The notes below the pieces were generated by a model. That model saw nothing but the letters and a program-made list of their open reading frames with translations. It did no database searches and was not told the origin of the DNA. Made by a program: the position numbers and the translations under genes. Positions 33,248 through 45,420 of a stretch of 64,000 nucleotides of DNA are shown one piece after another. Numbering within the stretch: position 1 is the stretch's first letter; each line of letters begins with the position of its first letter. The stretch spans positions 2,976,001-3,040,000 of the forward strand of contig CM035308.1 of NCBI GenBank assembly GCA_002900995.3, written 5' to 3'. The DNA is from Ganoderma boninense. Its lineage: Eukaryota > Basidiomycota > Agaricomycetes > Polyporales > Polyporaceae.

Positions 33248-36200
33248 TCACGATCGAGTCTTCTTGTTGAGGGGGCTAGGAGCATCGGGATGTGTCGAAT
33301 GAAACTTTTGCAGCACTTTTGGCGCATTTGCTAGATCTGACGCGTCTTCCCAGCTATCATGTTCAGGGCCCCAGCCCTTCCAGTGAACAAGATACTGCAG
33401 TTTCTTCCACCGCCCATACCGACGCGAGTCCAACACTTCCTCCACTTCATACTCCTCCTCTCCTTCCACTTCGAGGGCTGCGGGTTCAGGGGGATGTCGA
33501 CCGGGAAGTTGGCTTTCTTTGTGCGGGTGTAGGAGTGTCACATGGAACACCGGGTGGAGCCCCATGTCTTTGGGGAGCTTGAGCTCGTAAGCCAAGTTGC
33601 CCACCTTGCGCTTGACAGGGTACGGGCCAGCGTACCGATCCACCAGCTTCCGAGAGACTCCTGGGACACGGAAGTTCCTCGTGTCGAGCCACACCTTCTG
33701 ACCCTCCTTGAACTCTGGAGCAGCGGAGACATAGCGATCGTAGTACTCCTTCATCCGCTCTGCTGCCAGGGTTAAGGCTGAGGTCGCATCCTCCCTTGCC
33801 TGCCGCAACTCCTCTCTTCGTTCATCCGCCGTAGGCACCGTGGTGGATAGCATTGGAACGTGGAACTGAGGTTCATAGCCGTACATGAGGTAAAACGGCG
33901 AGTACCCTGTGGACGAATGTATGCGCGAGTTGAAGCAGTACTCTGCTGTTGGTAGCCACTTGACCCAATCGTCGCGGCGCCTTGAGCAGTACATCCGCAG
34001 GTACGCCTCTATCTCCTGGTTCCATCGCTCCGACTGCCCATCCGTCTGCGGGTGGTAAGCTGTGGACAATGCGCTTTCTATATCGAGGCCTTTAAGGATT
34101 GCACGGAAGAGCTTGCTAGAGAACTGGGACCCCCGATCAGAGATGATCTTTCGCGGGAGTCCATGTAGACGGAACCATTCTCTAATGAAGTTGTCTGCAG
34201 TCCCTTCCGTGTCGATCTCCTCGGTGCATGGAATAAGGTGAATCATCTTTCCATGCCGATCAGCAATAAGCTGGAGCGCATTGTATCCGTCCACCTCCGG
34301 CAGTCCAGTGATGAAGTCACAGGTAACTACTTGGCCTGGGCCGTCTGGGATCTCGTTGGGTTGAAGAGGGCCGTGTGGCTTCGCATGTGAAGTCTTGCCA
34401 CGGCGACAAGTGTCGCAGGTCTCAACGTAATCCTTAATGAACTTTGCCATGCCCGGCCACCAGTAGTTCCGTGTAACCAACTCCACCGTCTTTGCCTGGC
34501 CAGGGTGTCCAGCAGGCGGGAGGTCGTGGTGAATGCGCACTATCTCTGCTCGGAGCGCGTCGTCTTTGGGACATAAACTCGGCGCGGTAGAGCAGCAGGC
34601 CTTGTTCTGTGTTCCAGTCCACCAAATCGTTCTGTAGACGTGCTGGCCCTAGCTTATCGAGCTTGCTGAGTGCCTCTGCGACCTCCTGCTCATGCTCTCC
34701 ACATTCTCGAATGCGGCGGAGCAGTGCCTTCTCTGGTACCACTGACATGTGCCCTCTCTTGGCTGCCAGTACTCGGAAGCGATCGGGTTGCAACATGACT
34801 CGGTTCAGGTTGTCATCGGCATCGTCCTTCTGGTGATCAGGCCTGCGCGACAGCGCGTCTGCCCTACCATTGGAGGTGCCTGGCTTGTGTGCAATGACAA
34901 AGTCGAACCGTGACAGATAGAGAGCCCATCGTGCCTGCCTGCGTGTGAGGTTTTGCGCGGCTTTCCAGTACTCGAGGTTCTTGTGGTCCGACTGGATCTC
35001 GAACACACTGGGAAGACCCTCGAGGTAGTGGCGCCAGGCCTGCAGGGCACGGATGATGGCGAGCATCTCCTTGTCATAGATCTCGTAGTTGCGTTCCGCA
35101 TCGCTCATTGACTCAGAGTGGAAAGCCACAGGGTGCCATTTGCCGTCCTCCCCCTCCTGAGACAGAACCGCACCAGTAGCATACCCGGATGCATCGACTT
35201 CAATGCGGGTTTTGCGGTCTGGGTCATACATGCTCAGGACAGGGCTTTCAGTGAAACGACGTTTGAGCTCGTCGAATGCTGATTGCTCTTCGGCACCCCA
35301 TTGCCAGGGAGCGCTACCCGTGAGACGGTCGAGGGGTTTGCATACTGCGCTGAAGTCCTTAATGAACCGCCTGTAGAAATTCGCAAAACCGCGGAATTTC
35401 CGTACGTCTGAGGCGTTCTGAGGGACAGGCCATTCTGCGATACCCCTGACCTTCACTGGGTCCATCTCCACACGGTTCTCTGAGACGAGCACACCTAGGT
35501 ACTCAACCTTCGGCTGTTCGAATTCGCACTTCTCTGGCTTGCAGAACAGGTCGTGCTCCGCCAGACGCTTCAGGACCTCACGCACCAATGTGCGGTGTTC
35601 CTCGATGTCGTTGGTGAATATGAGGATGTCGTCGAGGTAGATAGTGATTTTGCCGAGTATGATGAGGTCCTTGAAGATGTCGTTCATGAGCGCAGAGAAT
35701 GTACTGGGCGAGTTAGCCAGTCCGAAGTACATCACGTTCGGTTCGAACAGTCCACGATTGGTAACAAAGGCAGCCTTCCATTCATCACCGGTCTTAATCC
35801 GCACATTGTTGTACCCCCAACGGATGTCAAGCTTTGTAAAGTACTTGGCCCTCTTGAGTCGATCCATCAAGTCCGACACCAACGGTAGTGGGTATCGGTT
35901 CTTAATGGTGATGTCGTTCAATCGCCGGTAGTCCTGTACAGGACGTAGGCTGCCATCCTTCTTTTTAACGAAGAAGAATGGTGACGACATCGGTGACTTC
36001 GACTCTTGAATATATCCTTTGGCCAAGTTCTCGCTAAGGAACTTGTCAAGCTCAACCTGCTCGCTGGGCGACAGGGGGTACACCTTGGAATGGAACATCC
36101 TAGCATCTGGTACGAGTTCTATAGCGTGGTCGTAGGGTCCATGCTCAGGTAGACGTTCGGACGCCTCTTTCGAGAACACACGCAGATACTCGTGGTACTG

Positions 36201-37027
36201 GGGAGGTATGATCTCTTCGACAGGACGGACTTCCTTCTTCTGGTACTCTTGTTCAGCGAGCTGTTGAGAGTACGTGTAGCTCGCTGACACAAAGATCTTA
36301 GGGGTACCTCGAAGTCGTCGTCCATCTTCTAGTGCATTGAGAAGAGACTCCTCAGTGCCATCCCATTCCGGCAGAAAACCTGGTGGTGGAGGCCTATCTT
36401 CCTCCTCCTCCTCGACCATTACGGCCGTGCATATCCTACCATCGTCTTTGCCTTCCGCACCCGTCGAGAACCATTGCGCGCCGTAAGCCGTACCTCCGTA
36501 TCACGCGCTTTGGTTTCAAACAGGTTTGGATGCCTTCCGATGAGCCGGACATGCCTCTGGACATCTCGATAGGCGCAGCGAGCCACGTTCCCAATCTACT
36601 TCAGGGTTGTGTTCGCGCAGCCAGTCCAGGCCAATGATCACATCCTCTTCTCCTATGTCTGTCACACAAACACCACCTTCTCCTGGTGGTCTCCAATCGC
36701 CATATCCAACACGGCGACCTCCGTGATCGTTCCATCACGGTTCTCGGTACCATCTATGTTGTACAGGGGAATTGGCCTTGCCAACTTCCTCGTCGTAACC
36801 TGGTCCTTCTCTACGAACCGTCTATGTAAAAACTTAGTAGTAGCTCCGCTATCTACCATGGCTACTATGTCCTTGTGTCGCTGCTTGCCGATTAACCGTA
36901 CTGGTATATGAAAGTGTTGGCCACTATGATTTACTTCATATACAAACGCAGAACTCAGTACAGAAAATCGACTATTACTACAAGAGCCGGCACGTGCAGC
37001 GTCCAGTGCGGCTCTAATCAGAAACCC
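33248..37027 (-). CDS. pol of G3: protease, RT, RNase H, integrase, chromodomain
   Basis: Entered from gag by the heptamer at 37021-37027. Protease MVDSGATTKFLHRRF lies near 36850. The frame breaks at 36662, where G2 has GTGGTGAC and G3 lacks one G. The 661-codon frame 34434-36419 holds RT (FTKLDIRWGYNN, YLDDILIFT) and RNase H (EVDASGYATGAVLSQ). At 34568-34570 a run of four C (as in G1) is three, moving the frame into 33248-34540. That part holds the integrase zinc finger (IHHDLPPAGHPGQ, CDTCRRGK), the core (CDFITG, SDRGSQFSSKLF, GQSERWNQEIE) and a full chromodomain: YEVEEVLDSRRYGRWKKLQY then LVHWKGWGPEHDSWEDASDL. All catalytic residues are present; only the two one-base deletions stop it from being functional. 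Confidence 0.95.
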
Positions 37028-38270
37028 TCCTTCTTCTCAGCGGTCGTAAGGGCCGCGATCTTCTCCTCCATCGCCTTGACCTGGGCCTGAAGAGCCGCTA
37101 CTTCCGTAGTTGCAGTGGACGAGGAAGCAGCTTGCTGACTCTTCAACCGCGGGCAGTCATACTTACGATGTCCGGGCTGGCCACAGATGTAGCAGTTTCC
37201 TGGGAACGGCTTCTTCCCAGTAGCAGCCGCCTTCTCCCCCTTCTTCTTCCATCCAAACGACTTCGGCCGTTCTTCCTCTCTGGTGACGAGGGCCTGGTCG
37301 AGCGACAGCGCCACCTTCTGGATTTTGGTGAGGTCCAAGATGTCGTGGGCACTGGTGGCGAGGACGTCCCGGAGCCTGGGAGGCAGGCCCGAGCGGTAGC
37401 GTTCGCGTTTGTCCTCGTCACCAAAGCCGGTTCGAGCCGCGGCTGCGTTAAACTGCGCGGTATACTCCTGGACGGTGCCGACCTTGCGATATGCCTTGCA
37501 AAGCTTGACCAGTTCAGCGATGGCAGCCTCCTTGTCGTCAGCTGCGCAGAAGTGGTCCTTGAAGGCTGTGCTGAACGCGGCGTAGTTTGCCCAAGGACTA
37601 GTTCCACCAGCGAGCGTCACGATGTGGGGGCCAGCCCAGGCTGCTGCTCCTTCCGTGAGCCTACTGAGGATGGTCATCCATACCACATCAGGTGGTGTGC
37701 CGACAGCCACCGCTGTGAGGGTGTTGAAGTAGATCTGGGCTGCAGACACAAAGCGGAGACCATCCTGTGCGGATTTTCCATCGTATTCACGTGGGGCGAT
37801 TTGGGAAAGGAGCTTGGAGGTGTCGAACGGTGGAGCAGGGGCAGGGGTAGTCATGGCGGGTGTGGACGCTCGACTGGGTGCAGCTGATGAAGAGGATGAG
37901 GGTTGTGGAGTGTTGAGGCTGATGGTCTCTTGCTTGGGTTCCTCCTTTACTTCTGGCTTTTTCTCTGCCTTTGGGAGTTTAGAAGTTGAAGCAATGGGGG
38001 TTGCGGGAGTCGAGGTTCGTCGCTGTCCAAGACGCTCTGTGACGAGTTCAAGAGTCTTGTCGAGGATGGGAGACCCTGTCGATCGTGCAGGACTGGGGAT
38101 TCGACTCTGGACACGACTCTGGGGTTGTGAGGTAGGGCGTGAGGCAGGGCGGGATGAGGGGTTCCTGGATGCGATGAGGGCGGGCTTGGCGAGCTGGGGG
38201 TCGGCTTGGATCTCGAGGTGCAGGTGCTGGTGGGTTTGCGATCTTCGCGCGGATTAGGACTTCCTGTTCT
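37018..38270 (-). CDS. gag of G3
   Basis: The clear part begins MTTPAPAPPFDTSKLLSQIA at 37854. The same frame upstream encodes a Pro/Ser/Lys-rich region (ILDKTLELVTERLGQRR) matching G2 gag, so the true start is further 5', near 38.2-38.4 kb, and not resolved. Capsid region YFNTLTAVAVGTPPDVVWM to DLTKIQKVALSLDQAL, zinc knuckle CYICGQPGHRKYDC, then a coiled coil VAALQAQVKAMEEKIAALTT. It ends at TGA 37018-37020, directly after the slippery heptamer. Confidence 0.85.
37021..37027 (-). promoter_or_regulatory. -1 ribosomal frameshift heptamer of G3
   Basis: G GGT TTC in the gag frame, followed by TGA. The -1 frame continues as GFLIRAALDAARAG into the protease. It is the same in all three Ty3 copies of the window. 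Confidence 0.7.
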
Positions 38271-38839
38271 TTTGGTGGTGAGGAGTCTAGGGGCGATGCC
38301 TTCACGAGTTTCAAGAGTATCGTCGAATGTGTGTGATCGGTGGGGGCACGGTTGCTCCTCGCAGTAGTACCAGGCTTGCTTATCTTTCGTCCCAGTACTC
38401 GTCCTGTACTGCAGTGGGGTGAAATATGTGTCCCCAGGCTTGGCAAGCCACGTTGAATCTCGCTTCCTTATCCTAGGAATGAAACGGCCGGTGCACGATC
38501 CAACACTGTCTGCTCAGCCTCCTCGGCCTATTGCTGTGTCTTAGCCCAAGGGACACGGGCCCAAGGGTGTTCTGCCTTGGCTTTGTTTCGCCGCCTTTCT
38601 CTAGCCTCCCACGCCGTGAGGCGGACCACTTCTGTCAGTACCGGGGTCTCGTGTTAGGAGCTTTCCGCGTACTGTACCACTAAGAGTGGCAAGCCTCAGG
38701 TTGCGCCGAGACCACGTCCGATGGTGTGACTAGAGCGCGCACTACGCTAGGCCAACACAGAGGATCTAAGTGCGTACCGTACGAGAGGGAAAGAGTGTGG
38801 GTGGAGTACGCCGGTGCTCGTGTAGAAGTTTCGACCTAA

Positions 38840-39299
38840 TGTTACGACTGGCTGTCGAGTAAGATCAGGGAGGAGGCTTACGAGACGAGCAAGGGCGTCG
38901 ACGAGCACTTGTGCAGCGAGAGCGGAGCGGGGCTCGACAGTCAGGCTGGAGACAAGATGTATTGAGCGAGTAAGTAACGAGCGAGAATACAGCAAGGCTT
39001 ACCTGGAGACAAGAGGTCGAAACTGAGGTCTCCAGGTAGCGAAGTACAGGCCTTATATACATGTAACGGACAATGGGAACCGGGGACAATAGGTAACTAT
39101 GGACACGGGAACCAGTGGAAGAACAATGGTATGTAGTACAATGACGACGGGAACAATGGGTAACAGGAGTTATTGTACTGCGAGAACAAGGGACGGGTTT
39201 GCTAAACAGCGGAGGACAATAAGGACGACACGGGAGGCAAACAGTCCGAAAAGGGAAAGAGAGACGCCGGGGTAGGCACCGAGCATGCCGTTCATGACA
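38840..39299 (-). repeat. 5' LTR of G3 with adjacent self-primer site
   Basis: 460 bp. The primer site AGGTCGAAACT (minus strand) is at 38827-38837; its perfect complement lies in the LTR at 39014-39024. A TATATAAG box precedes that by 35 nt on the transcribed strand. Confidence 0.85.
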
Positions 39300-39336
39300 C
39301 TTTACAGTACGAGTCGCTGTATATACCACTGCCTAG

Positions 39337-40771
39337 CTACAACTGTTTAAACACGAAAGGGGCCGCGCACATCACCTTGCGTACCTCTGATGCATACCCC
39401 GCCGCATCCTCCTTGTCAGAGCTGTCCTCAACGTCCACCAAGCTAGGAATGTTGTCATCGGTATCCTCATCCGATATCTGCTCAAGGACTGCCATGTCTG
39501 CATCTTTACCTTTCATATCCAAGATGGGCACCCGGCTCATCCCCACATCCACATCAGGCACCTCCTCCACGGTGACGGCGTGGTGCGGGGCAGTGCCCTG
39601 GTCCTCGGACATCGCAGCGTTAGGGACATGGTTCGTGTCAGCGGCCACAGGGATCAAAGTCGAGGTGATGGTGGACGTGGCGTTGGGGGCATCAAGGAAT
39701 ATAATGGACTCGGTGTGCGCCGTGAATGCGGAGTTAGTGTCAGGGCATGGCGCAGGGTCAGCATCGGGGTGCGAGGACGCGAGGACAGCGTCGGGGCACG
39801 AGGACACGAGGACAGCGAGTGCGCACGAGCTGATCGAGGCAGGTACAGATCCTGCGTTGTCCTGCGCAACTGATGCCGGGGTGTTCGCCATCGTGTTTGG
39901 CGAAGGCAGTTCAGCAGCCTTACGTGCGGCCTTCCAGGCCTTCTTGTGCGAGTTGCGCGACTTGTTGCGTGCCTGAGTAGACGGCTGAGGTGTGGAAGAC
40001 ATCGAGAGGACAGCACCGAGGTCAGTTCCCTGCATCGCGACCCGGAGGTGAGCATCGAGCATCGAGGCGAACGCGGCCATAAGGTCCGTCATGTCCTCCT
40101 TGGACCGCTTCTCGAGATTGCTCGCCTCGTATGTGTCATTGAGGACAGGCAAGAAACAAGTCTGAATGAATAAAAGACATGTTAGCACACGTGTGTCATG
40201 CCCGGGCATGCATGGTGACGTACAGCGGGCAGTGTCGCCTCCAACCAGTCTGCTATGTTGCGGAGCTTCTGGTCAGCAGGCTCCAAGACTCCGAGCTCGA
40301 ATGCGGCATCAATGAGCTTGTGTGCGAGCGTATAGAAATCGGTTTCCTTAACCCCGGGAGGGAGCTCCAGGAAGGCACGATATCCGCAGATGAGCGTGAG
40401 GAGGGTCTCGTGCTGCACTGGGGTCATCGTGCATGCCTCGATACAGGGGCCGTTGTGGGCCGCGAGCCAGCCAGCGATCATAGCCGCGTTGATGCTCTTG
40501 GGATCGTCGGTAGGCAATATCATCTGGGAGCCGAGAGGGCATAGAGAGAGGTCAGCCTGATGAATGGGACATAGGGGATAGGGCAATGCGAGCCAGACGG
40601 GTACAGCGAGACGGGGCTACTCTGAGCGCAATAAAAGTTCGTTTACTTACCGGAAAAGGCTGCACAGCAGTCAGCCCATCGACCTCAAGTATAATCGATC
40701 GCACAGGAGGACCGGGAAGATACGCAGCGCCGATGTCCTTGCAGCAGAAGATATTGAGAAGAGAAGTCCAT
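39337..40771 (-). CDS. hAT-2 accessory protein (unknown function)
   Basis: Likely three exons: 40771-40651, 40523-40224, 40161-39337, with introns GTAAGT..CCCAG and GTACGT..TTCAG. The central exon encodes INAAMIAGWLAAHNGPCIEA, then LTLICGYRAFLELPPG, AHKLIDAAFELGVLEPADQK and IADWLEATLP. It aligns with the accessory protein of X/Y (GYRAFYLGREDVTEEL, VSKLVAETLALRQPEPAGQ, VEWLLGHLLA). The C-terminus has DEDTDDNIPSLVDVEDSSDK, matching GSDDSMPSLRYVADSSDEED there. Between is a long Ala/Ser/Thr/Pro region absent from X/Y. The first exon needs one frame change after the ATG at 40771 to reach YLPGPPVRSIILEVDGL. No enzyme motif is visible; the acidic Ser tail suggests a nuclear or regulatory role, which is inference only. 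Confidence 0.65.
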
Positions 40772-41895
40772 GGCGATGAGAGTACGATGATGGGCAAGAT
40801 GCGAGGGTAGGATTGGAAGGTGGGTGGGAGAAGTGGTACCACGTGAACGAAGTTTTGAGTGCTTTGAGCTTTGCGGGCGTTGATGGCTCAGTCGAGCCCG
40901 GAGAGTTTGGGATTGCAATCCGATTGTGGGGCTCGGGATCGTCGGGACAGGTAGTAGCCAGTCGGGTGTGCTGTTGAAGACCGCAGTCAAGTTAGTTTCC
41001 CCGGAGCTTGAATCGAGGACACATTGTAACAGCATGGTATACTTACCTAGTGCGAATTTGGAAGGAAAGGGAGCACGAGGCTGAGGTGAGGCGAGCGCAT
41101 CAGGGAGGATTCAAGACAGCGCTAAAGAGAGGCGCCGGTCAGATAACGACCTGAGCAGGCCGGAGTGGTGCAATCGTGGGCCATTGAGTGGCGCGACGGC
41201 CTCCAGGACTAGGTAGACATCGAAAGAAGAGAGAAAAGAGTGGAATTGGGAGTGAGCTTGGTGTGTTGGAGGGGTTGAGAACGAGATGGTGGCCTCGAAT
41301 CGAGTGCCACCACTATTTGGTCGACGGCAGCATCCCACGAGGAAGCCTGCCTCCTCGTGGGATACTAGTGGGTGGGCCTCATGTTTGAGTTCGCCCCCCC
41401 ACTTTGCTCTCCTGCCACGTCACTCCTCCCTCTCCCCACCATCTTTCCAATGCTTGGGGGCCATTTTCACTCCGACTCTCTGCTCCTGGGCCCCCACCTC
41501 ACAACCGTCGCGGAGTCCCGACAAACACTACGAGTTCGCCGGTCTCTTCCGCCTCTCGTTGTCCGATGACCATCGTCCAATCGGGTCTCCATGTTGGAAG
41601 ACGAGGTGAGTTTTTTTTCTTAAGTCAGAGGCGGAATGGGGCTCTTTCCAGCCAGCTAATGCCTCGAGACTCCAGAAACATGCCTTGCACTCCGCAAGAT
41701 CATAGAGGATCATCAAGCATCCGAGTTCACAACCCCGGTTTTCGCCGCCGTGGTCAGAGCTGTCTGTATGACTCATGCCTCATGGCCTTCTAGATAAATT
41801 GAGCTCACGCCCCAAGAGGTTCGTCGTCGTTCTCTGGCGCTTTGCATTGACCGGCTCCCTTCTAACCTCCGCACCAGCATTCACATCTGTCCTCC
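40772..41895. promoter_or_regulatory. divergent intergenic region of hAT-2
   Basis: About 1.1 kb between the divergent accessory and transposase genes, so both promoters should lie here. It holds a strong hairpin at about 41332-41363: arms atcccacgagga and tcctcgtgggat around a short spacer. No convincing TATA box is assigned. Confidence 0.45.
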
Positions 41896-44800
41896 ATGGC
41901 CCCTGCTTCGTCTACTCCCTCTGCCTCACACCTAAAACGCCGTCGCAGTTCCCAAGCTGAGGTCTCCGCCGCCGCCACTCCACCCGCGGCCTCAGGCGGG
42001 ACCACAGAGGCTGCCGTCTGTGAGACCCCGCGTCCCGCGGCATCCAAGCGTCGCAAGGGTGCCGCCACCGCTAGGACGGCGAACACGTCTGCGGCCGAGG
42101 AGTCCACCGCCTCGGAAGCCGCAACTGGGCTCGAGACCGAAGTCGAAGCTGACGCGACCGACGGTGGTGTCGATGCTATCCGTGCGCGTGTCCGCCGCAT
42201 CGGAACAAGCAAGACCCGACTGCTCTCTGCGGAGGAGAAGCGAAACCGATTCTTGGTGAAGTTCGCTGGGATGACCCCCGAGCAGATCCTAGGTATGTCA
42301 TTTCGGAACGCAAACCTGGAATAACACTGTGCTAACCCTCGGCAGTTGCTCACAGATGCCGTCGTGCGTGGATGGCGGTCCAAAGTTTATGCCCACTTCC
42401 AGCCTCCGAAGATCTTGCATGGCGAGCAGGGCTTGGTCACGTATAGATTCACTTGCAAGCGGTGAGTCATTGCATGTCCTTGTTTCACGTTGAGAACCTT
42501 TTGGCTGACCGTAAGATCTTAGGAACCCCTCCAAGCATGTTGATCGTGCTGACTACGAAGATTCGACGGGCAACCTCAAGCGCCACATTGATGCCTGTGA
42601 ACCGGAGGCCACGGCCGAGAGCGAGTCCATCCTCACTTTTGCTAACGGTGCAACGTACTCCCCTGCATGCCTGTGTTTCATGCTGGCGATGTGGTGCGCA
42701 AGCCGCCACCGGCCTTTCAAGATTGTGGATGACCCCGAGTTCCGTGGCATGCTAGGCATGCTTTACAACAAAGTTCACATACTATCGCACGTCACGGTCT
42801 CTCGGGATGTCCAACTTATCCTCGACGAGACTATGGCCCGTTTAATTGATCGTCTTGAGGTGCGTAACTTTGTTGTGAGCCCCAAAAAGCATATGGCACC
42901 TTCTTATGCCTCATCTTAGAGCCTCCCCGGCAAGATCCACCTTTGCGTCGACGGGTGGACGTCCCCAAACGTCATCAACTTTCTCGGTGTTACCGCGCAC
43001 TGGCATGAGGCTGGGGTGATGCGACATGTCATTCTCGATTTTATTCAGTAAGTCGCACGCTCAGCTTCGTCAGAGATACACAACTGATCAATCTTGTCCC
43101 AATGCAGGCTCACGAAATCCCACACCGGCAAGTACCTTGCGCAGAAGCTCCTCGAGTGCATGCACAAGTGGGGCATTGAATACAAGGCGAGTCCATTTTT
43201 TCCCGGCAGGGACGTGCTCATTGCTTACCCGAAACTGCTACCGCAGGTCCTCGCCGTGACCTGCGATAGTGCAAGCAACAACGACAAAATGCTTAACGAG
43301 ATGTCAGCCGAGTTCCCCTTGTTCCGGGGAAAGAAGGTTCGTGTCAGATGTTTCGGGCACATATTGAACCTTGTCGTTAAGGTATGTCGCGCGTCGCTCA
43401 CCCTGTCTTATCACTATGAAGTGCTAACTTGTAATCTTATAACAGGCTTGCATTTCTGGGTTCTAAGGCAAGCAAACCAAGGACAGGGCCCAGAATGACT
43501 TCGAGACAGCTTTCTGTGACATTCAGGAAATCTTGGACGATGACTTCAACGATGAGGAAGTGTCCGAGGACGAGGCTGACGATAGGCGCGAGCAGGCAGA
43601 CGAGAAGGACATTGCGAGCCTGGACGAGACTCACCCGGAGCTCGTGGACATGGCAGACAAGTATGCCGCTCCTTGTGCAGCCCTCCAGAAGCTAGACGAT
43701 CATCCCTTGACCTGCCAGGCATTTTAACGCATCACTGACAAGACTTACAGATCCTCAAGCTCTCCGGCAAGGTGTGGAACAACCTCAACGTCCGCGCGGA
43801 GATGGCGCAGCTTTTCCGCGAAGCTGGACTCCAGTCCGAGGTCCCAGTTCGCCCAGTTGCAACCCGATAGAACACGGTGTGCGACATTCTAGAACGCGCC
43901 CTCGAGATGCAAGACGTCGTGACAGACGTCGCTGATCAGGCGCAGTTCAACCGGCACGACGGCGTCCGCTTGCACCGCTTCATCCTCAACGAGGAGGATT
44001 GGGACATGCTTGATGACCTGCACCGCCTATTGGACGTACGTGCACCTTCCCCCACCTTGGAGACCTCAAACTAACTTGTTTTTGAGCACAGCCTTTTGCA
44101 TTCGCAACCCACCAAATCTTGAGCAGCAACCATGCGCTCGTCCACGAGGTAATCCCATACATGGATGCCCTCACCGAACATCTCGACCAGTTCTCTCAGG
44201 ATGAGACACTTACCCCGGCAGTCCGTATGGCAGCCAAGCACGGCCACGTCATCCTGGACAAGTATTACGCGCTCACGGACGAAACTATTATCTACAGGAT
44301 TGCCATGAGTGAGTCTTCAGATTTGCAACACTTATTCATTTCAGCTGCTGACTTTTTTGTCATACCGTACCGCCAGTCCTGCATCCACGCTACAAGACCA
44401 GCTACTTCCGTGCTCAAGACTGGCTGGAAGAGTGGATCACCGAGGCTCTTGATGTCATTCGGGGCGAGTGGATGTCATGCTACAAGCCTGCAGCCCCTTC
44501 GAAGGGCAAGGAGCGCACCTCTGCTCCTCCGCGCGTCCCAGGCCCAGGTAGGCGTAGTGCGGCCGCAGCTGTAAGTTGCCCATAATATTTTCGACTCAAA
44601 TGTTAGACTGATACAATAGTCATGCAACAGAACACGCGCGCAGTTTTCGAGTCAATCGCACGCGGTGCGAACATTGAAAACCAGGACGCCCTCGAGGCTT
44701 ACTTAGAGGCCCCGCCACTTGCAACAATCGAGGACCCCATCAAGTACTGGGAGGTCCATGCGCAGACCGAGGAGAACCCTGCTCTGGCATGCATGGCACT

Positions 44801-45193
44801 TGACTTCCTCTCCGTCCCCGGTGCACATTTCTTTTTGTCTAGTCCTTGCATGCACACTGACCAACTTTTCTTCTAGCTACCTCAACGGACATCGAGTGTG
44901 CGTTCTCCCGTGGCCGTCTTACGGTCTCCCACCTTAGGTTTGCTCTTGGCGACAAGTCTTTCCGCACAAGCACGCTGCTGGGATCTTGGGCGCGCATCCC
45001 GGACCTTGTCTCCGAACAGGACATCGTCGAGCTCATCAAGAATGGTGGCGTCACGCTCCCGGCTACAATGGCTGAAGTCCCGGCGACCATGGTCAATGCC
45101 GCTGATGACTCGGATAGCGACATCGAGGTGATCGCCGGGCCATCTCAACCTTCGTCCTCTCGCGTGGCCAAGGCGTGGATACTTCTATCTTAG
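41896..45193 (+). pseudogene. hAT transposase of hAT-2, with in-frame stops
   Basis: Many exons with short introns (for example 42293-42355 and 42462-42522). A basic, Ala-rich N-terminus is followed by a BED-type zinc finger: VYAHFQPPKI, FTCKR, NPSKHVD and GNLKRHIDAC (C..C..H..H spacing). Core motifs: LCVDGWTSPNVINFLGVTAH, HTGKYLAQKLLECMHKW, VTCDSASNNDKML and VRCFGHILNLVVKA. The C-terminal hAT dimerisation region is DALEAYLEAPP, YWEVHAQ, LACMALDFLSVPATSTDIEC, AFSRGRLTVSHLR and LGSWARIPDLV. Stops at TAA 43464-43466 and TAG 43868-43870 (where copy X has a Trp codon) inactivate it. It is related to X/Y but clearly diverged, so it represents a separate hAT family. Confidence 0.9.
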
Positions 45194-45420
45194 TCGCCCT
45201 CGCATTTCATACACTTGCTTAGATGTCTTGTATTCTTCGTATTACTGCTAGCCTGCATGTATATTCGCTTGTAGTGCTGAATTGATGTGTTAGACTTCTA
45301 ACCCTTGTGTGCTTGAGCCTTGTGGGTCATATGTTAATTGCGCTCTCGAACTTGAACTTCGCGGCGGACGAAGACTTCCTCGCCCTTCAATTGGACTTGC
45401 ATTATGAAAAATATGTGCCG

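Larger units (their letters stand above)
32762..39299 (-). mobile_element. Ty3/chromovirus retrotransposon G3, young, full length
   Basis: 6538 bp with 460-bp LTRs (32762-33221 and 38840-39299); I noticed one difference between them. The target duplication CTTTA is at 32757-32761 and 39300-39304. Minus orientation: 5' LTR right, primer site 38827-38837, leader about 38460-38826, gag, -1 frameshift site, pol with a complete chromodomain, purine tract about 33224-33234, 3' LTR left. It is inserted in the left subterminal region of hAT-2. Two single-base losses in pol, both in short homopolymers, interrupt an otherwise intact element. Confidence 0.95.

Noticed and set aside
27919..36662. A second programmed frameshift at the end of the protease in G1 and G3
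   Set aside because: Different bases are missing in the two copies and G2 is open through the site, so independent losses or consensus errors are more likely.
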